From: CAJXII01 sp965242915 | GTDB taxonomy: Bacteria; Campylobacterota; Campylobacteria; Campylobacterales; Arcobacteraceae | DNA: 64,000 nucleotides | Reading direction: 5' to 3' | NCBI GenBank assembly: GCA_965242915.1 | Contig: CBDETN010000027.1 | Location: 427,921-491,920, forward strand | Shown here: piece after piece, positions 34,550 to 48,007 of the stretch | Numbering within the stretch: position 1 is the stretch's first letter | Layout: the number at the start of each line of letters is the position of its first letter | The notes under the pieces: model-generated | What the model was told of the DNA's origin: nothing | The model's input: only the letters and a program-made list of their open reading frames with translations | Databases searched by the model: none | Made by a program: the position numbers and the translations under genes

Positions 34550-35240
34550 TGATACACTCCTAATATTTTTAGAAGTGTAGTTTAATATGGAGAATATCTC
34601 AAACTTAAATTAGTTTTAATCCAGCAAATAAACTTAATTTAAACTTTCCTATCACTTTTTCAACCAAAGTGTCCAGATAAAAAGTGATACGGTGTCTTTT
34701 TGTTAACCGCTAGGGTGTCTTTTTAGAAAGTGATATGGTGTCTTTTTGGGAGTGATTTTTGCAGATAATGGCATCATTATCTCAATGGATGGTAAAGGTA
34801 GAGCTACTGATAATATTTGTATAGAGAGATTCTGGCGAAGTGCAAAAGTTGAAAGAATTTATCTAAATGAATATAACACAATTAAAGAGTTAAAAACTGA
34901 TGTGAAAGATTATATTGATTTTTATAATCATAAAAGATTTCATCAAACTTTAAATTATAAAAAACCAATGAGTTTTTATTATGATAGTTTAAAAATTAAT
35001 AATAAGGATTATGATAAATTAGTTGAAATTGTGGCATAAGGTAACAGGTGAAAAAGAGAATAAGGATTTAGAAAAAGTTGTCTTGTCTTCTTGGGGTATT
35101 ATAAATTTACAAATAAAAAACAACTAAAAATAAAACTAAAAGAGATCCAACTATCAAATCACTAAGAAACTAAAAAAGAAAAGAACAATGTAAAAAAGCA
35201 TAAAAGTACAGAAAAAAAGAGTAAAAAAAAGACCTTAAAA

Positions 35241-35355
35241 GTTGGCAGCGACCTACGTTTCCACCAGGGACCCGGCAGTATTATCGGCGATGAAGAGCTT
35301 GACTTCCAGGTTCGAAATGGGACTGGGTATTACCTCTTCTCTATAACTACCAACA
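35241..35355 (-). rRNA. rrf: 5S ribosomal RNA
   Basis: The minus strand reads from GTTGGTAGTTATAG to CGCTGCCAAC; the terminal GUUGG and CCAAC pair as in 5S helix I. Internal stretches CCCATTTCGAACCTGG and CCGGGTCCCTGGTGG are typical. It is the last gene of the rrn operon. The downstream minus-strand sequence has a T-rich run (TCTTTTTTTTAC) that may end transcription. Ends are approximate to a few bases. Confidence 0.95.
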
Positions 35356-35552
35356 TTTAAAGACTCTCGTTTTTGATTTCGCTACTAATAAATTATATAA
35401 AAAAGTAAATTTTTTAATAATTTATCTCCGCGATGTGACAGAAGTCACATTTAATATTGCACAATGCAATATTTGAGTATAAATATTGATAAAAATATAA
35501 GTTGTTAATAGTCTTATTACACAATTTGATATAGTTAAGTTAATAATAAAAG

Positions 35553-35579
35553 TATTATTACACTTAATAAGATAGTAGC
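35553..35579 (-). other. 23S rRNA processing stem, 3' arm
   Basis: Bases 35553-35579 are nearly the reverse complement of 38592-38618 upstream of the 23S start (mismatches only at a few sites), and similarity continues outward for about 40 more bases. The two arms would pair in the precursor to bracket the 23S RNA for RNase III cleavage. Bases 35356-35599 otherwise hold no gene. Confidence 0.75.
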
Positions 35580-35599
35580 TTTTAGAATAAAAAAATAAG

Positions 35600-38503
<2,904 letters not shown>

Positions 38504-38935
38504 AAAGGTTGAATTTGTATTTTATTGCTAAAATACGATTAACTTTTGTTTTGCGAATAACTATTTCTAGTTATTCAATGATTATTCTTTGGCTACTATC
38601 TTATTAAATGTAATAAATACATAAATAAAATAATATAAAATTGTGTCATATAACAACATTTTTGATTTCATTGGAATGAACACTTTAAAAAGTGTCAATC
38701 TAATTCAATTTAAATATAGTTATATTAATAATTGTTCAAAATAGTTTACACTATTTAGAAAAATTAAAGACTATTAACAATATGTTTTTAAATAACTTTT
38801 TGATTCCGAAAAATCAAATATAAATCTTTTTATAAAGACTTATATTTAACTTTTATTTATCGCTTAGAAGTTTCAAAGATTGAAGCGTAGCATACTTTAG
38901 TATGTGAGCTTTAAGCTTTGGCTTATAAATGATAA
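38504..38935 (-). other. Spacer between 23S rRNA and tRNA-Ile
   Basis: A ~430-bp AT-rich spacer with no gene. It contains the 5' arm of the 23S processing stem (38592-38618) and short hairpins, for example one pairing GAACACTTT with AAAGTGTTC-like bases near 38680-38700 and one around 38555-38575. It would be removed during rRNA maturation. Confidence 0.7.
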
Positions 38936-39012
38936 TGGTGGGTCTAGGAGGACTTGAACCTCCGACCTCACCCTTATCAGGGGTGCACTCTAACCAGCTG
39001 AGCTATAGACCC
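38936..39012 (-). tRNA. tRNA-Ile (GAT anticodon)
   Basis: A 77-nt cloverleaf on the minus strand. The acceptor is GGGTCTA/TAGACCC with discriminator A and an encoded CCA. D-arm AGCTCAGCTGGTTAGAGT, anticodon loop CTGATAAG and T-arm GGTTCAAGTCC are all typical. It sits between 16S and 23S as in most bacterial rrn operons. Confidence 0.97.
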
Positions 39013-39042
39013 GTTGTTATAAAATGTTTTTAAATAAATAAA

Positions 39043-39118
39043 TGGTGGAGAATAGCGGGATCGAACCGCTGACCTCCTACGTGCAAGGCAGGCGCTCTCC
39101 CAGCTGAGCTAATTCCCC
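39043..39118 (-). tRNA. tRNA-Ala (TGC anticodon)
   Basis: A 76-nt cloverleaf on the minus strand. The acceptor is GGGGAAT/ATTCTCC (one G-U) with an encoded CCA. The anticodon loop is CTTGCAC and the T-arm is GGTTCGATCCC. It lies 30 bp upstream of tRNA-Ile in transcription order, giving the order 16S-Ala-Ile-23S. Confidence 0.97.
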
Positions 39119-39246
39119 GTAAATAAATAATCTTTATAAACTAAATAAGGAAACAAATTTCTTTGCCTATACTTTTATATTTGTGTATTGATTTAACAAT
39201 ACTTTGTTTTCTATGATTAAAGAAATGAATCTTTAATCAATCTCTG

Positions 39247-40763
<1,517 letters not shown>

Positions 40764-41065
40764 TTACTCTATATAAATATACAGTAAATAGTTTTACGAT
40801 TATTCAATCTTGACTTTAAGTTTTACTTAAAATCACTGAATTTATATCTTTATATTACTATATCGATACAAATCCAATTTATTTTTATAGTTACAAAATT
40901 GTAAACTACAATAGTTTAGACAGAGAATTTTGTATTCTCTTATTTAGTTTATAAAAATTACTCTATAAACTTTCATTTATTTATTTAACATTTATTTTTT
41001 AAAGATCATCCAACTTCTAGTCCTCTTCCTTATTCTCTTAGGTGCCGTACTGTTATTGGACGCGA

Positions 41066-41094
41066 ATTATAATAGAATCTTTACTCCTTGTCAA
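41066..41094 (-). promoter_or_regulatory. rRNA operon promoter with exact consensus elements
   Basis: On the minus strand TTGACA (41089-41094) and TATAAT (41066-41071) are separated by 17 bp, the ideal sigma-70 spacing. The -10 is followed by TCGCG, a GC-rich discriminator typical of stringently controlled rRNA promoters. Transcription would start near 41058, leaving a ~300-nt leader before 16S. The leader (40764-41060) contains no gene. Confidence 0.9.
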
Positions 41095-41183
41095 GAGTTT
41101 TTTATTAATGTTGGCTTAAATTTTGGAATTCTTTTTGAAAGTCAATATATGAGAGTAGAAAGAAGTTTATCTTCTTTCTGATT

Positions 41184-41873
41184 TTATAGTTTTTCTATTA
41201 CTTTGATTAAAAAGTTAGCAGAATTCTTAGCTGAAGTTTCTAAAAATTCATCAAAATTAAATCCAGCATCCATATCTGCTGTATCACTAATTGCTCTTAA
41301 AATTAAACAAGGAACATTTAAAGCATCACATACAACTGCAACACTAGCACCCTCCATCTCCAAAGCATCTGCATTAAAAGTATTTGCAATAAATTCTTTT
41401 CTTTTTTCATCTGCTACAAATTGGTCACCTGTTGCAATAATACCTTCAATGATTTTTATATCATTTTGTTTTGCAACTTCAAGTGCGATGTTTTTTAAAT
41501 TTTCATCTGTATTTACATATACTTCACCACCGGGAACATATCCATAAGGATGTCCAAAAGCAGTTATATCCAAATCATGTTGAGAAAGCTTATTTGCAAC
41601 TATTAAGTCGCCAATTTTAAGTTCAGGATTAATTCCACCTGCAACTCCACTGAATAATAAAGTATCACAACCAAACTTTTCTATCATGGTTGTTGCTGTT
41701 AGTGTAGAAAATACTTTTCCTATTTTACTATATGCAATCACAACATCCAAATTACCATATTTTGCTTCATAATATTTATTATTTGCAAATTCTATTGTTT
41801 TTACATCTGTAAAATATTCTAATAGAGGAGTTATCTCCTCTTCCATTGCACCCATTATTGCTAATCTAGTCAT
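41184..41873 (-). CDS. mtnN: 5'-methylthioadenosine/S-adenosylhomocysteine nucleosidase
   Basis: A 229-residue nucleosidase that splits MTA, SAH and 5'-deoxyadenosine. In this phylum it can also act in the futalosine route to menaquinone. Motifs are GAMEEEITPLL at the N-terminus, FSGVAGGI near residue 77, EMEGASVA near 173 and RAISDTADMDA near 193, with the catalytic Asp in SDTAD. It overlaps the fabD stop by 8 bp. The last gene of a long minus-strand run, it ends ~110 bp from the rrn promoter. Confidence 0.95.
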   Translation of the reverse strand: MTRLAIMGAMEEEITPLLEYFTDVKTIEFANNKYYEAKYGNLDVVIAYSKIGKVFSTLTATTMIEKFGCDTLLFSGVAGGINPELKIGDLIVANKLSQHDLDITAFGHPYGYVPGGEVYVNTDENLKNIALEVAKQNDIKIIEGIIATGDQFVADEKRKEFIANTFNADALEMEGASVAVVCDALNVPCLILRAISDTADMDAGFNFDEFLETSAKNSANFLIKVIEKL

Positions 41874-42804
41874 TTAATTGTCCAATCACTTCTTCTAATG
41901 TTTTCATACTGTTTACACATACTGTAGTTGCATCAACACCTTTTCTATTAAGTCCCTTAAGCACTGACCCATTACCAAATTCAATATATATATCTATATT
42001 ATTTGCATTTGCCTGAACTGATTGTTTGTATAAAACCGGTTTAATTAACTGATTGCTTAAAAGTTCAATCGCTTCATCTTTAGTGTTATAAGCTTCAGAA
42101 GTTACATTTGAAATTACAGGTACTTTAAATTCATCATTTATAAAGTCGTTTAAGTATGGCTGTAATTTTTCAATTGCCGGTTCTAAAATAGGACAATGAC
42201 TAGCTACACTCATAGCTAAAACGATAGCTCTTTTTGCACCAGCTTCTTTAAATGTATCTACTAAACTTTCAAGATCTGCTTTACTTCCAGCTAATACAAC
42301 TTGTCCGTCAGTATTATAGTTTGCTGCCCAAACTTTTTTACCTGATTGTCTAGCTGTTTCACATAAATCTTCTACAGTTTTATCATCAAGACCAAGAACA
42401 GCCATCATCCCTGCACCTACTCCATCACAAGCATCAGACATAAACTGTCCTCTTTTGTGAACCAACTCAATTGCATCTAAATAATCAATTGCGCCGGCAC
42501 TTACTAATGCCGAAAATTCACCTAAAGAATGTCCTAAAACAAACTCAGGCTTAATATCACATTTTGAAGTAAAAATTGTATTTGCAATAGCACTTACCAA
42601 TAAAATAGCAGGTTGAGTATATTGAGTTTGATTTAGTTTATCATTTTCTTCAAATAATAATTCTTTAAAATCAAATCCTAATCTATCACTTGCTTTTTCA
42701 ATCATCTCTTTTGCAATATCACTATTGTCAAAGAAATCTTTTCCCATACCTGCAGATTGGCTGCCCTGCCCTGCAAAAATAAATGCTACTTTTTTTATCA
42801 TCAT
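41866..42804 (-). CDS. fabD: Malonyl-CoA:ACP transacylase
   Basis: A 312-residue enzyme that loads malonyl groups onto acyl carrier protein for fatty acid synthesis. The active-site serine is in GHSLG (residues 91-95, S93), and the oxyanion motif AGQGSQSAGMG is near residue 11. Two ATG codons in a row open the frame directly after the slyD stop (TAAATGATG), so the start is uncertain by one codon. Confidence 0.95.
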   Translation of the reverse strand: MMIKKVAFIFAGQGSQSAGMGKDFFDNSDIAKEMIEKASDRLGFDFKELLFEENDKLNQTQYTQPAILLVSAIANTIFTSKCDIKPEFVLGHSLGEFSALVSAGAIDYLDAIELVHKRGQFMSDACDGVGAGMMAVLGLDDKTVEDLCETARQSGKKVWAANYNTDGQVVLAGSKADLESLVDTFKEAGAKRAIVLAMSVASHCPILEPAIEKLQPYLNDFINDEFKVPVISNVTSEAYNTKDEAIELLSNQLIKPVLYKQSVQANANNIDIYIEFGNGSVLKGLNRKGVDATTVCVNSMKTLEEVIGQLND

Positions 42805-43368
42805 TTAACTACAGTTTCCTGAACCGCAACATCCGTCTTCTTTATGATTGTGTGCAGCTTCTGGTGTATCACAGGAATCATCACCACAACCACAACTTCC
42901 CATTGCTGCCAATCCACCTACTACGCCTGTTTGAATTTCTTCTTCAGTAGCTTCTCTAACAGATAAAATTTCTACTGTAAATATCAGATCTTTTCCTGCC
43001 ATAGGGTGATTATAATCAATTATTACTTCTTCATCTGTAAATGAAGAAACTACAACTTGTACTGTTTCACCATTTTCACCGGTTCCGTAAAGTGACATAC
43101 CTTCAACTAATTCAACTCCGGCAAATTGTTCTCTTGGTAAAGTTTGAATTGCTTCTTCATTTACTTCACCATAAGCATCTGCACATTTAACTGATACATC
43201 TGTTTTAGCTCCTGTTTCCATTTTTACTAATTCATTTTCAAGACCAGGTATAATTTGTCCTGTTCCTGAAATAAATTCTAATGGAGCTCCTCCAACATTT
43301 GTATCTAAATCTTCACTTGTTTTTGCATCTTTTAAACTATATTCTATAGCTATAACTTTTTTTTTCAA
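42805..43368 (-). CDS. slyD: FKBP-type prolyl isomerase with metal-binding tail
   Basis: A 187-residue SlyD-like protein with an FKBP domain holding an IF insert (about residues 5-140; G-T-G-Q-I-I-P-G-L-E and NHPMAGKDL visible). The C-terminal tail carries six cysteines (159, 161, 166, 180, 181, 186) and two histidines (173, 175). SlyD assists folding and delivers nickel, and the tail is the likely metal site. It lies between the Tol-Pal cluster and fabD. Confidence 0.93.
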   Translation of the reverse strand: MKKKVIAIEYSLKDAKTSEDLDTNVGGAPLEFISGTGQIIPGLENELVKMETGAKTDVSVKCADAYGEVNEEAIQTLPREQFAGVELVEGMSLYGTGENGETVQVVVSSFTDEEVIIDYNHPMAGKDLIFTVEILSVREATEEEIQTGVVGGLAAMGSCGCGDDSCDTPEAAHNHKEDGCCGSGNCS

Positions 43369-43384
43369 TTCTTATTCCTTTGTT

Positions 43385-44326
43385 TTAATTTGTATTTGCT
43401 AAATTTCTTTGTGCTTTTTTAGCTTCTTTTGTCTCTGGATAAACATCAATTAATGTTCCATAAAAATTCGCTGCATTATCTAAATCATTTATTTTTTCAA
43501 AAGAGATGGCACTATGCAGCAAAAGCTTTGGAATATATTTAGCTTTATCATATAGAATCATACTTGTTTTAAAGTGATGTATCGCATCTTTATATTTTTT
43601 ACGATGAAACCATATCTCTCCAAGATAGAAATTAGATTCAGCCGGTCTATATTTTTTTTCAATTAAATATGTAAATATTGGTATTGCATTTGTAAAATAA
43701 TCTTTTTTAAATAAAGCTTTTGCATCTGCCAATAACTCTTTCTTTGGCTTATCAAATTGTTTTTTTCGTTTACTGGATATTTTTTTAGATTTTTTAGAAG
43801 ACTGTTTATTAATAAAAGTTACCAATTCATCAAATCTCTTTTTTGAAACATAATTTTTATTGATATTATTTAACAATACAGTTAATTCATCAATTTTATT
43901 TTGTAGTAATTCAATATTATCATTTTGGATTTTTGAATATTCTTCAAAATTATTTTTTAATTCTTCTATATTATTAGTATTATATAATGTAGCGTCTTTA
44001 GTTTCTTCTAATGATGAATTTTGTATTTTTACATCTTGTGAAACTTTATTCAACTTTAAAACATTTGAATTTAGTTTTCTACTGTCACCATCGACAATTG
44101 ATTCTAAACCCTCAATTCGCTCACTTAGAATTTCAAGATTTGATCGTGTATCATCAATTTTACGATCAAACTTGTTTAAGTTATTTTTATTTTTTAATGT
44201 AACTTTTTCAAATGAAGTTAATCCATAAGGTGCAGGAGATTCTAAATCTCCTGCACCAAACACAGAAACTTCTTGGGCAAAAAGTACACCGCTAGCCACA
44301 AATAATATTAAGCTAAGTAACTTCAT
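43385..44326 (-). CDS. cpoB: Tol-Pal system protein YbgF/CpoB
   Basis: A 313-residue periplasmic protein with a signal peptide (1-17), a long N-terminal coiled coil (about 45-175) and TPR repeats at the C-terminus (AKALFKKDYFTNAIPIFTYLIEKKYRPAESNFYLGEIW and following). In E. coli its homologue couples Tol-Pal function to peptidoglycan synthesis. It is the last gene of the tol cluster, 16 bp from pal. Confidence 0.9.
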   Translation of the reverse strand: MKLLSLILFVASGVLFAQEVSVFGAGDLESPAPYGLTSFEKVTLKNKNNLNKFDRKIDDTRSNLEILSERIEGLESIVDGDSRKLNSNVLKLNKVSQDVKIQNSSLEETKDATLYNTNNIEELKNNFEEYSKIQNDNIELLQNKIDELTVLLNNINKNYVSKKRFDELVTFINKQSSKKSKKISSKRKKQFDKPKKELLADAKALFKKDYFTNAIPIFTYLIEKKYRPAESNFYLGEIWFHRKKYKDAIHHFKTSMILYDKAKYIPKLLLHSAISFEKINDLDNAANFYGTLIDVYPETKEAKKAQRNLANTN

Positions 44327-44342
44327 ATATTAAACTATATAT

Positions 44343-44921
44343 CTATGGTAAAAGTTTGTGGTCAACTCTTCTATTTTTCTTCCAACACATTTCTGACTTA
44401 TCAGTACATAGTGGATTACTCTCTCCAAAACTAATTAAAGTAATTTTATCTGCTAATATACCATCACTAACCAATGCGTCTTTAACTATTTTTGCTCTTT
44501 TTAATCCTAATGCATAGTTATACTCGTCTGTACCCCACTCATCACAGTTACCTTCAAGCTTTATTTTTATACTTGCGTTATCAGAAACCAATGGACTGAT
44601 TATCTCATAGTTCTCTTTTTCAATTGCTCTCATTGTATCTGTAAGGTTATATTTATCAAATGCAAAATGAACAGATCTTAATGATATATCTTTTCCATCT
44701 ATATTACTAGTAACAACATTAATATAAGCCAATTTATCACCTATAGATACTTTGTCTCTTTCAACTAAAGAAGTTTCTGCTTTAGTATCTCTTTGCACCT
44801 GTTCTTCTGCACTACTCTCCTGCTTTGCTGAACTATCATCATAACCAACATCTTTAGTTGAACACCCACTCGCAAGTAACATTACTAGTGTAGAAGCAAC
44901 TATCAAACTTATTTTTTTCAT
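44343..44921 (-). CDS. pal: Peptidoglycan-associated lipoprotein
   Basis: A 192-residue outer-membrane lipoprotein with lipobox LLASGC (C20) and a C-terminal OmpA-like peptidoglycan-binding domain (about 80-190). Key segments are VHFAFDKYNLT, EGNCDEWGTDEYNYALGLKRA and ISFGESNPLC. It links the outer membrane to the cell wall and to TolB. Positioned between tolB and cpoB as usual. Confidence 0.95.
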   Translation of the reverse strand: MKKISLIVASTLVMLLASGCSTKDVGYDDSSAKQESSAEEQVQRDTKAETSLVERDKVSIGDKLAYINVVTSNIDGKDISLRSVHFAFDKYNLTDTMRAIEKENYEIISPLVSDNASIKIKLEGNCDEWGTDEYNYALGLKRAKIVKDALVSDGILADKITLISFGESNPLCTDKSEMCWKKNRRVDHKLLP

Positions 44922-44968
44922 AAATATATCCTTTAATTTTTTGTCATTATATAATAAAAATTCTTAAA

Positions 44969-46243
44969 CTACCAATCTAATGATTGTAACTTTCCACTCT
45001 TCAATGGAAATAAAAAACTTTTATTATAATTTACTCGAATAATTCCTAAATAACTTTTGCCCTTATAACTTTTTATAAATAAAATAGAATCTCCATCTTT
45101 AGAAAACTTTGGAAACTGATTTCTTCCTGTGGTTGTTAATCTTCTTACAAAGTCACTTTGTGTAGAGATAAGATATAGATTAAATGAATTTCTTCCAAAT
45201 TCATTATCTGTTTCCCTACTTGAATATACTACATAATCATCAAATGTAGTACATTGACTATTGTTTTTTCCATGATAAACAAGTCTTTCAACCCCTTTTT
45301 GTCCAATAGTTTTGGCAAATATATTTGGATATTTTAATCTATCTGATACAAATACCACTTTAGTATCATCTTCAACAAAGCTGCCACCTACATCTATACC
45401 TTTATATTTTGTTAATCTTGTTTTTATTTTTGTTTTATAATCATATATATAAATATCAGGTTGATCATTTGGGGCCATAGTTAAAATAATCTTTGAATCT
45501 TTAGCACTTATATCAGAACAAACAATCATACCATTACTTGAGTGGATATTTTCTATATTCTGATTATATAAATTTTGCTTTTTCAAAATTGGTTTAAAAC
45601 CGCTGTATGAAGTATAATAGAAAGATTCTTGATTGGAATTTGTCCACTTTGGAAATATATTAAGACCTCCTTTTACAACAACTTTTTGATATGTTAAAGT
45701 ATAATCTGAAATAACTATTTCACTCTCTTTAGCATCTTTATATCTTGAAAATATTACAAGTTTATCCATCCATTCAATTGTCGGGGCATTTAAGTATTTA
45801 TTTACTTCAATAGAAATTTTATGTGATAAAAATGGATATTTTTGTTTTGACGATGAGGAATAAGACTTATATAAAACAATTTCATCTTGATTTACATCAT
45901 AAAGTTTCATATTCACTATTATATCTTCACTATTAGTCATCTCTATATGTAAATTTAAAAATAGATCAACATTATCCTTCTTGAGTTTATCTAATTTTGA
46001 TGCAGCATTAAAATATTCTACAAACTTTTTATCTACAGACTGAAAGTGTCCGCTTACGGATAAATCTTTTTTAATAAGATTTTTAATCTTTTGTGCCAAT
46101 GGAAGCTTTTGAGATTCGCTTGAAACTGATATTTGAATTGTTGGTATATTTTTCCCTATATTAACAATCTCCATTTTAGCATCTATTGCATACATATAGC
46201 TAATCATTGATAAATATATTAAAATTATTTTTCTATAACTCAA
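44969..46243 (-). CDS. tolB: TolB periplasmic propeller protein
   Basis: A 424-residue periplasmic protein with a signal peptide (1-19), an N-terminal alpha/beta domain and a C-terminal beta-propeller with WD-like repeats (KIILTMAPNDQPDIYIYD, KVVFVSDRLKYPNIFAK, SILFIKSYKGKSYLG). It couples Pal to the TolQRA motor. It lies 58 bp after the TolA-like gene and 47 bp before pal. Confidence 0.95.
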   Translation of the reverse strand: MSYRKIILIYLSMISYMYAIDAKMEIVNIGKNIPTIQISVSSESQKLPLAQKIKNLIKKDLSVSGHFQSVDKKFVEYFNAASKLDKLKKDNVDLFLNLHIEMTNSEDIIVNMKLYDVNQDEIVLYKSYSSSSKQKYPFLSHKISIEVNKYLNAPTIEWMDKLVIFSRYKDAKESEIVISDYTLTYQKVVVKGGLNIFPKWTNSNQESFYYTSYSGFKPILKKQNLYNQNIENIHSSNGMIVCSDISAKDSKIILTMAPNDQPDIYIYDYKTKIKTRLTKYKGIDVGGSFVEDDTKVVFVSDRLKYPNIFAKTIGQKGVERLVYHGKNNSQCTTFDDYVVYSSRETDNEFGRNSFNLYLISTQSDFVRRLTTTGRNQFPKFSKDGDSILFIKSYKGKSYLGIIRVNYNKSFLFPLKSGKLQSLDW

Positions 46244-46301
46244 TTCTTATCCTTTAGTAAAAAATATTATAAAAGTATATCCAAAATTTCATAGTATTAA
46301 T

Positions 46302-47051
46302 TTAATTTTTTTCTTTTGTATTAAACTCTATTTCTATATTAACTTTACTTTTAGGAGGTGGTGGAAAATCAAGAATTTTTTGTTTTTCTAAAAATAATTC
46401 CAATTGGCTGTTAAATGCCCCATCATCTGAGTATTCAATAATTATATAATCAAATTCACCGCGAGAATTTATTGTAATAATAGCAGCAGCCGATAAATTA
46501 TCAATGCGTAATAATTGATTGTATCTAGAATATAATATTTTATGTATAGAGGAAAAATACTTATCATTTGCATATTTTGCTTCACTGGAAGTTATTTTTT
46601 TGATTTTTTGATTTTTTGTATCTGTTAGCTTTGATATAGCAACTTTTTCTCTTTTTACCTGTTTCTCAAATTTTGATTTAAATCTGCTGGAAATAGAACT
46701 TTTCTTTACATTACTTACTTTTTTCTTTTTGACAATAGTTGCTTTTGTTTTAACATTTGCAAATAATGATTTTAAATCACTTCGTTGTTTAGCGCTAACT
46801 GATGATGACTTCTTAACAACACTTTTAGCAATTTTAGTATCTTTTATGTGTATTTGCTTAACTATACTTTTCTTTTCACTCTTTTTATCTTTTAGAACTA
46901 TAACTTCAAGTTCTAAAACAGTATTTTTTGAAACAGAATCAATTTTTTGAACATCTTTTGCAGAGATATAAATTAGGAATAATAATAATAATAAAAAATA
47001 AGAACCAAAAGCAATATAAGCAGATATATAAAGGTCTTTAGTATTACCCAT
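46302..47051 (-). CDS. tolA: TolA-like envelope-spanning protein
   Basis: A 249-residue protein with one N-terminal span (about 10-32), a long charged central region and a C-terminal domain (SRYNQLLRIDNLSAAAIITINSRGEFDYIIIEYSDDGAFN) like TonB/TolA. Its start overlaps the tolR stop by 8 bp. TonB and TolA are hard to tell apart by sequence, but the next genes tolB and pal favour TolA. Confidence 0.85.
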   Translation of the reverse strand: MGNTKDLYISAYIAFGSYFLLLLLFLIYISAKDVQKIDSVSKNTVLELEVIVLKDKKSEKKSIVKQIHIKDTKIAKSVVKKSSSVSAKQRSDLKSLFANVKTKATIVKKKKVSNVKKSSISSRFKSKFEKQVKREKVAISKLTDTKNQKIKKITSSEAKYANDKYFSSIHKILYSRYNQLLRIDNLSAAAIITINSRGEFDYIIIEYSDDGAFNSQLELFLEKQKILDFPPPPKSKVNIEIEFNTKEKN

Positions 47052-47433
47052 CTGTAATTAACGCAACCTTATAAAATCCTGCTTCTTTCACAGTTTTTAA
47101 TATAAAAATTATATCTTTATATTCCAACCCCTGATCTGCTCGGATATGAATGGACATATCACGATTTTTATCTTTTGCAAATAAAACAAAACTATCAGCA
47201 AAGTTTAAAAATTTATAATTTTTTTTATTGACTTTAATCACCCTGTCTTTTGTAATTAAAATATCTATTTTTTTTATCTGTTGTACTTTATGACTTCTAC
47301 TTCCTTTTGGAAGATTGATATTTTCTTCATATTCTAAAACTGGTGCAGTCACCATTAATATTGCTAGTAATACAAGCATTACATCAACAAGTGGAGTAAT
47401 ATTTAACTCAGGCTTTTGATTATAATCATACAA
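47044..47433 (-). CDS. tolR: TolR/ExbD-type motor subunit
   Basis: A 129-residue ExbD/TolR-family protein with a single N-terminal span (ITPLVDVMLVLLAILMVTAPVL) carrying the conserved aspartate (D17) that lines the proton path. The periplasmic part ends the chain. It lies 2 bp from tolQ. Confidence 0.92.
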   Translation of the reverse strand: MYDYNQKPELNITPLVDVMLVLLAILMVTAPVLEYEENINLPKGSRSHKVQQIKKIDILITKDRVIKVNKKNYKFLNFADSFVLFAKDKNRDMSIHIRADQGLEYKDIIFILKTVKEAGFYKVALITDG

Positions 47434-47435
47434 TC

Positions 47436-47996
47436 TTATTTCCTAGAAAGAAGAATTTGTGATTGTGACTTTATGTATGTATTGAATTCATAAACTTTTC
47501 GTGAAATAATTTGATGAAAAGTATAAGCAAATATTGCTACAAAAATACCTGCTGCTGTTGCAACTAAAGCTTCACTAATAGCGGGAGCTATAGTACCAAA
47601 GCTGACTTTTGAATGTGTAGAAAACTTTGCAAATGTTTCAAGTATACCTACCACTGTTCCAAATAAACCAATAAATGGAGCGGTTGAAGATATAATTGAC
47701 AACCACGATAATCCAATACTTTCTTCTCTTATTAAAGAAACTTCACAAGCTTCAAATATCTCTTTAGAAAAAGAAGCTCTTCCCACACAGTTAACAAGTT
47801 TGGATAAAGGATTAATATTGGCATCATTTATTAAATTATTTAATGAAGACTTTTCAATATTTATTAAACTGTTTAGCTGATTAAGTCTATATACAAAGAT
47901 CCATATAGTAAGAATAAAGTAAACAGACAGTGATGCTAAAACTAATATTGTTATAGCATTACTATTAGTTAGGTAATTTAATAATATATCTATCAT
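47436..47996 (-). CDS. tolQ: TolQ/ExbB-type motor subunit
   Basis: A 186-residue proton-channel subunit with three spans (about 12-35, 105-130, 140-165) and the TAPFIGLFGTVVGILETF motif near 107. It uses the proton gradient to energise TolA. It is the first gene of the tol cluster, just 11 bp downstream of atpC. Confidence 0.93.
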   Translation of the reverse strand: MIDILLNYLTNSNAITILVLASLSVYFILTIWIFVYRLNQLNSLINIEKSSLNNLINDANINPLSKLVNCVGRASFSKEIFEACEVSLIREESIGLSWLSIISSTAPFIGLFGTVVGILETFAKFSTHSKVSFGTIAPAISEALVATAAGIFVAIFAYTFHQIISRKVYEFNTYIKSQSQILLSRK

Positions 47997-48007
47997 TTAG
48001 AGTTTTT

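Larger units (their letters stand above)
32157..34763 (-). mobile_element. IS21-family insertion sequence in copy 2 of the IS3-like element
   Basis: A 2607-bp element with ends TACAAATATCACTC and (complement) TGCAAAAATCACTC, flanked by the 6-bp duplication GATAAT (32151-32156 and 34764-34769). Subterminal repeats of the type AAAAAGACACC occur three times at its right end, as expected of transposase-binding sites. It carries istA (frameshifted) and istB. A second copy starts at 61581. Confidence 0.9.
31245..35039 (+). pseudogene. Transposase of the IS3-like element copy 2, interrupted by IS21
   Basis: Intact for 304 codons (through HTQTLKDN, beyond the FNTDQGSQY motif), then split by the IS21 at 32157-34763, and resuming after the duplicated GATAAT with GIIISMDGKGRATDNICIERF to its end. 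Undisturbed, it would be a single-frame OrfAB transposase of ~400 residues. Unlike the other IS3-family element in the window, OrfA and OrfB are one frame and need no frameshift. Confidence 0.88.
31158..35103 (+). mobile_element. 1333-bp IS3-like element, copy 2, carrying an IS21
   Basis: Same 16-bp perfect terminal repeats as copy 1. Flanking trinucleotides AAT (31155-31157 and 35104-35106) form a plausible 3-bp target duplication. Removing the IS21-family insertion and its 6-bp duplication leaves 1333 bp. Fifteen bases of left flank (AAATAAAACACAAAT) are identical to those left of copy 1. Confidence 0.88.

Noticed and set aside
34686..34763. CRISPR-like repeats
   Set aside because: The three short repeats are irregularly spaced, lie in the IS21 end and are explained by transposase-binding sites; no cas genes in the window.
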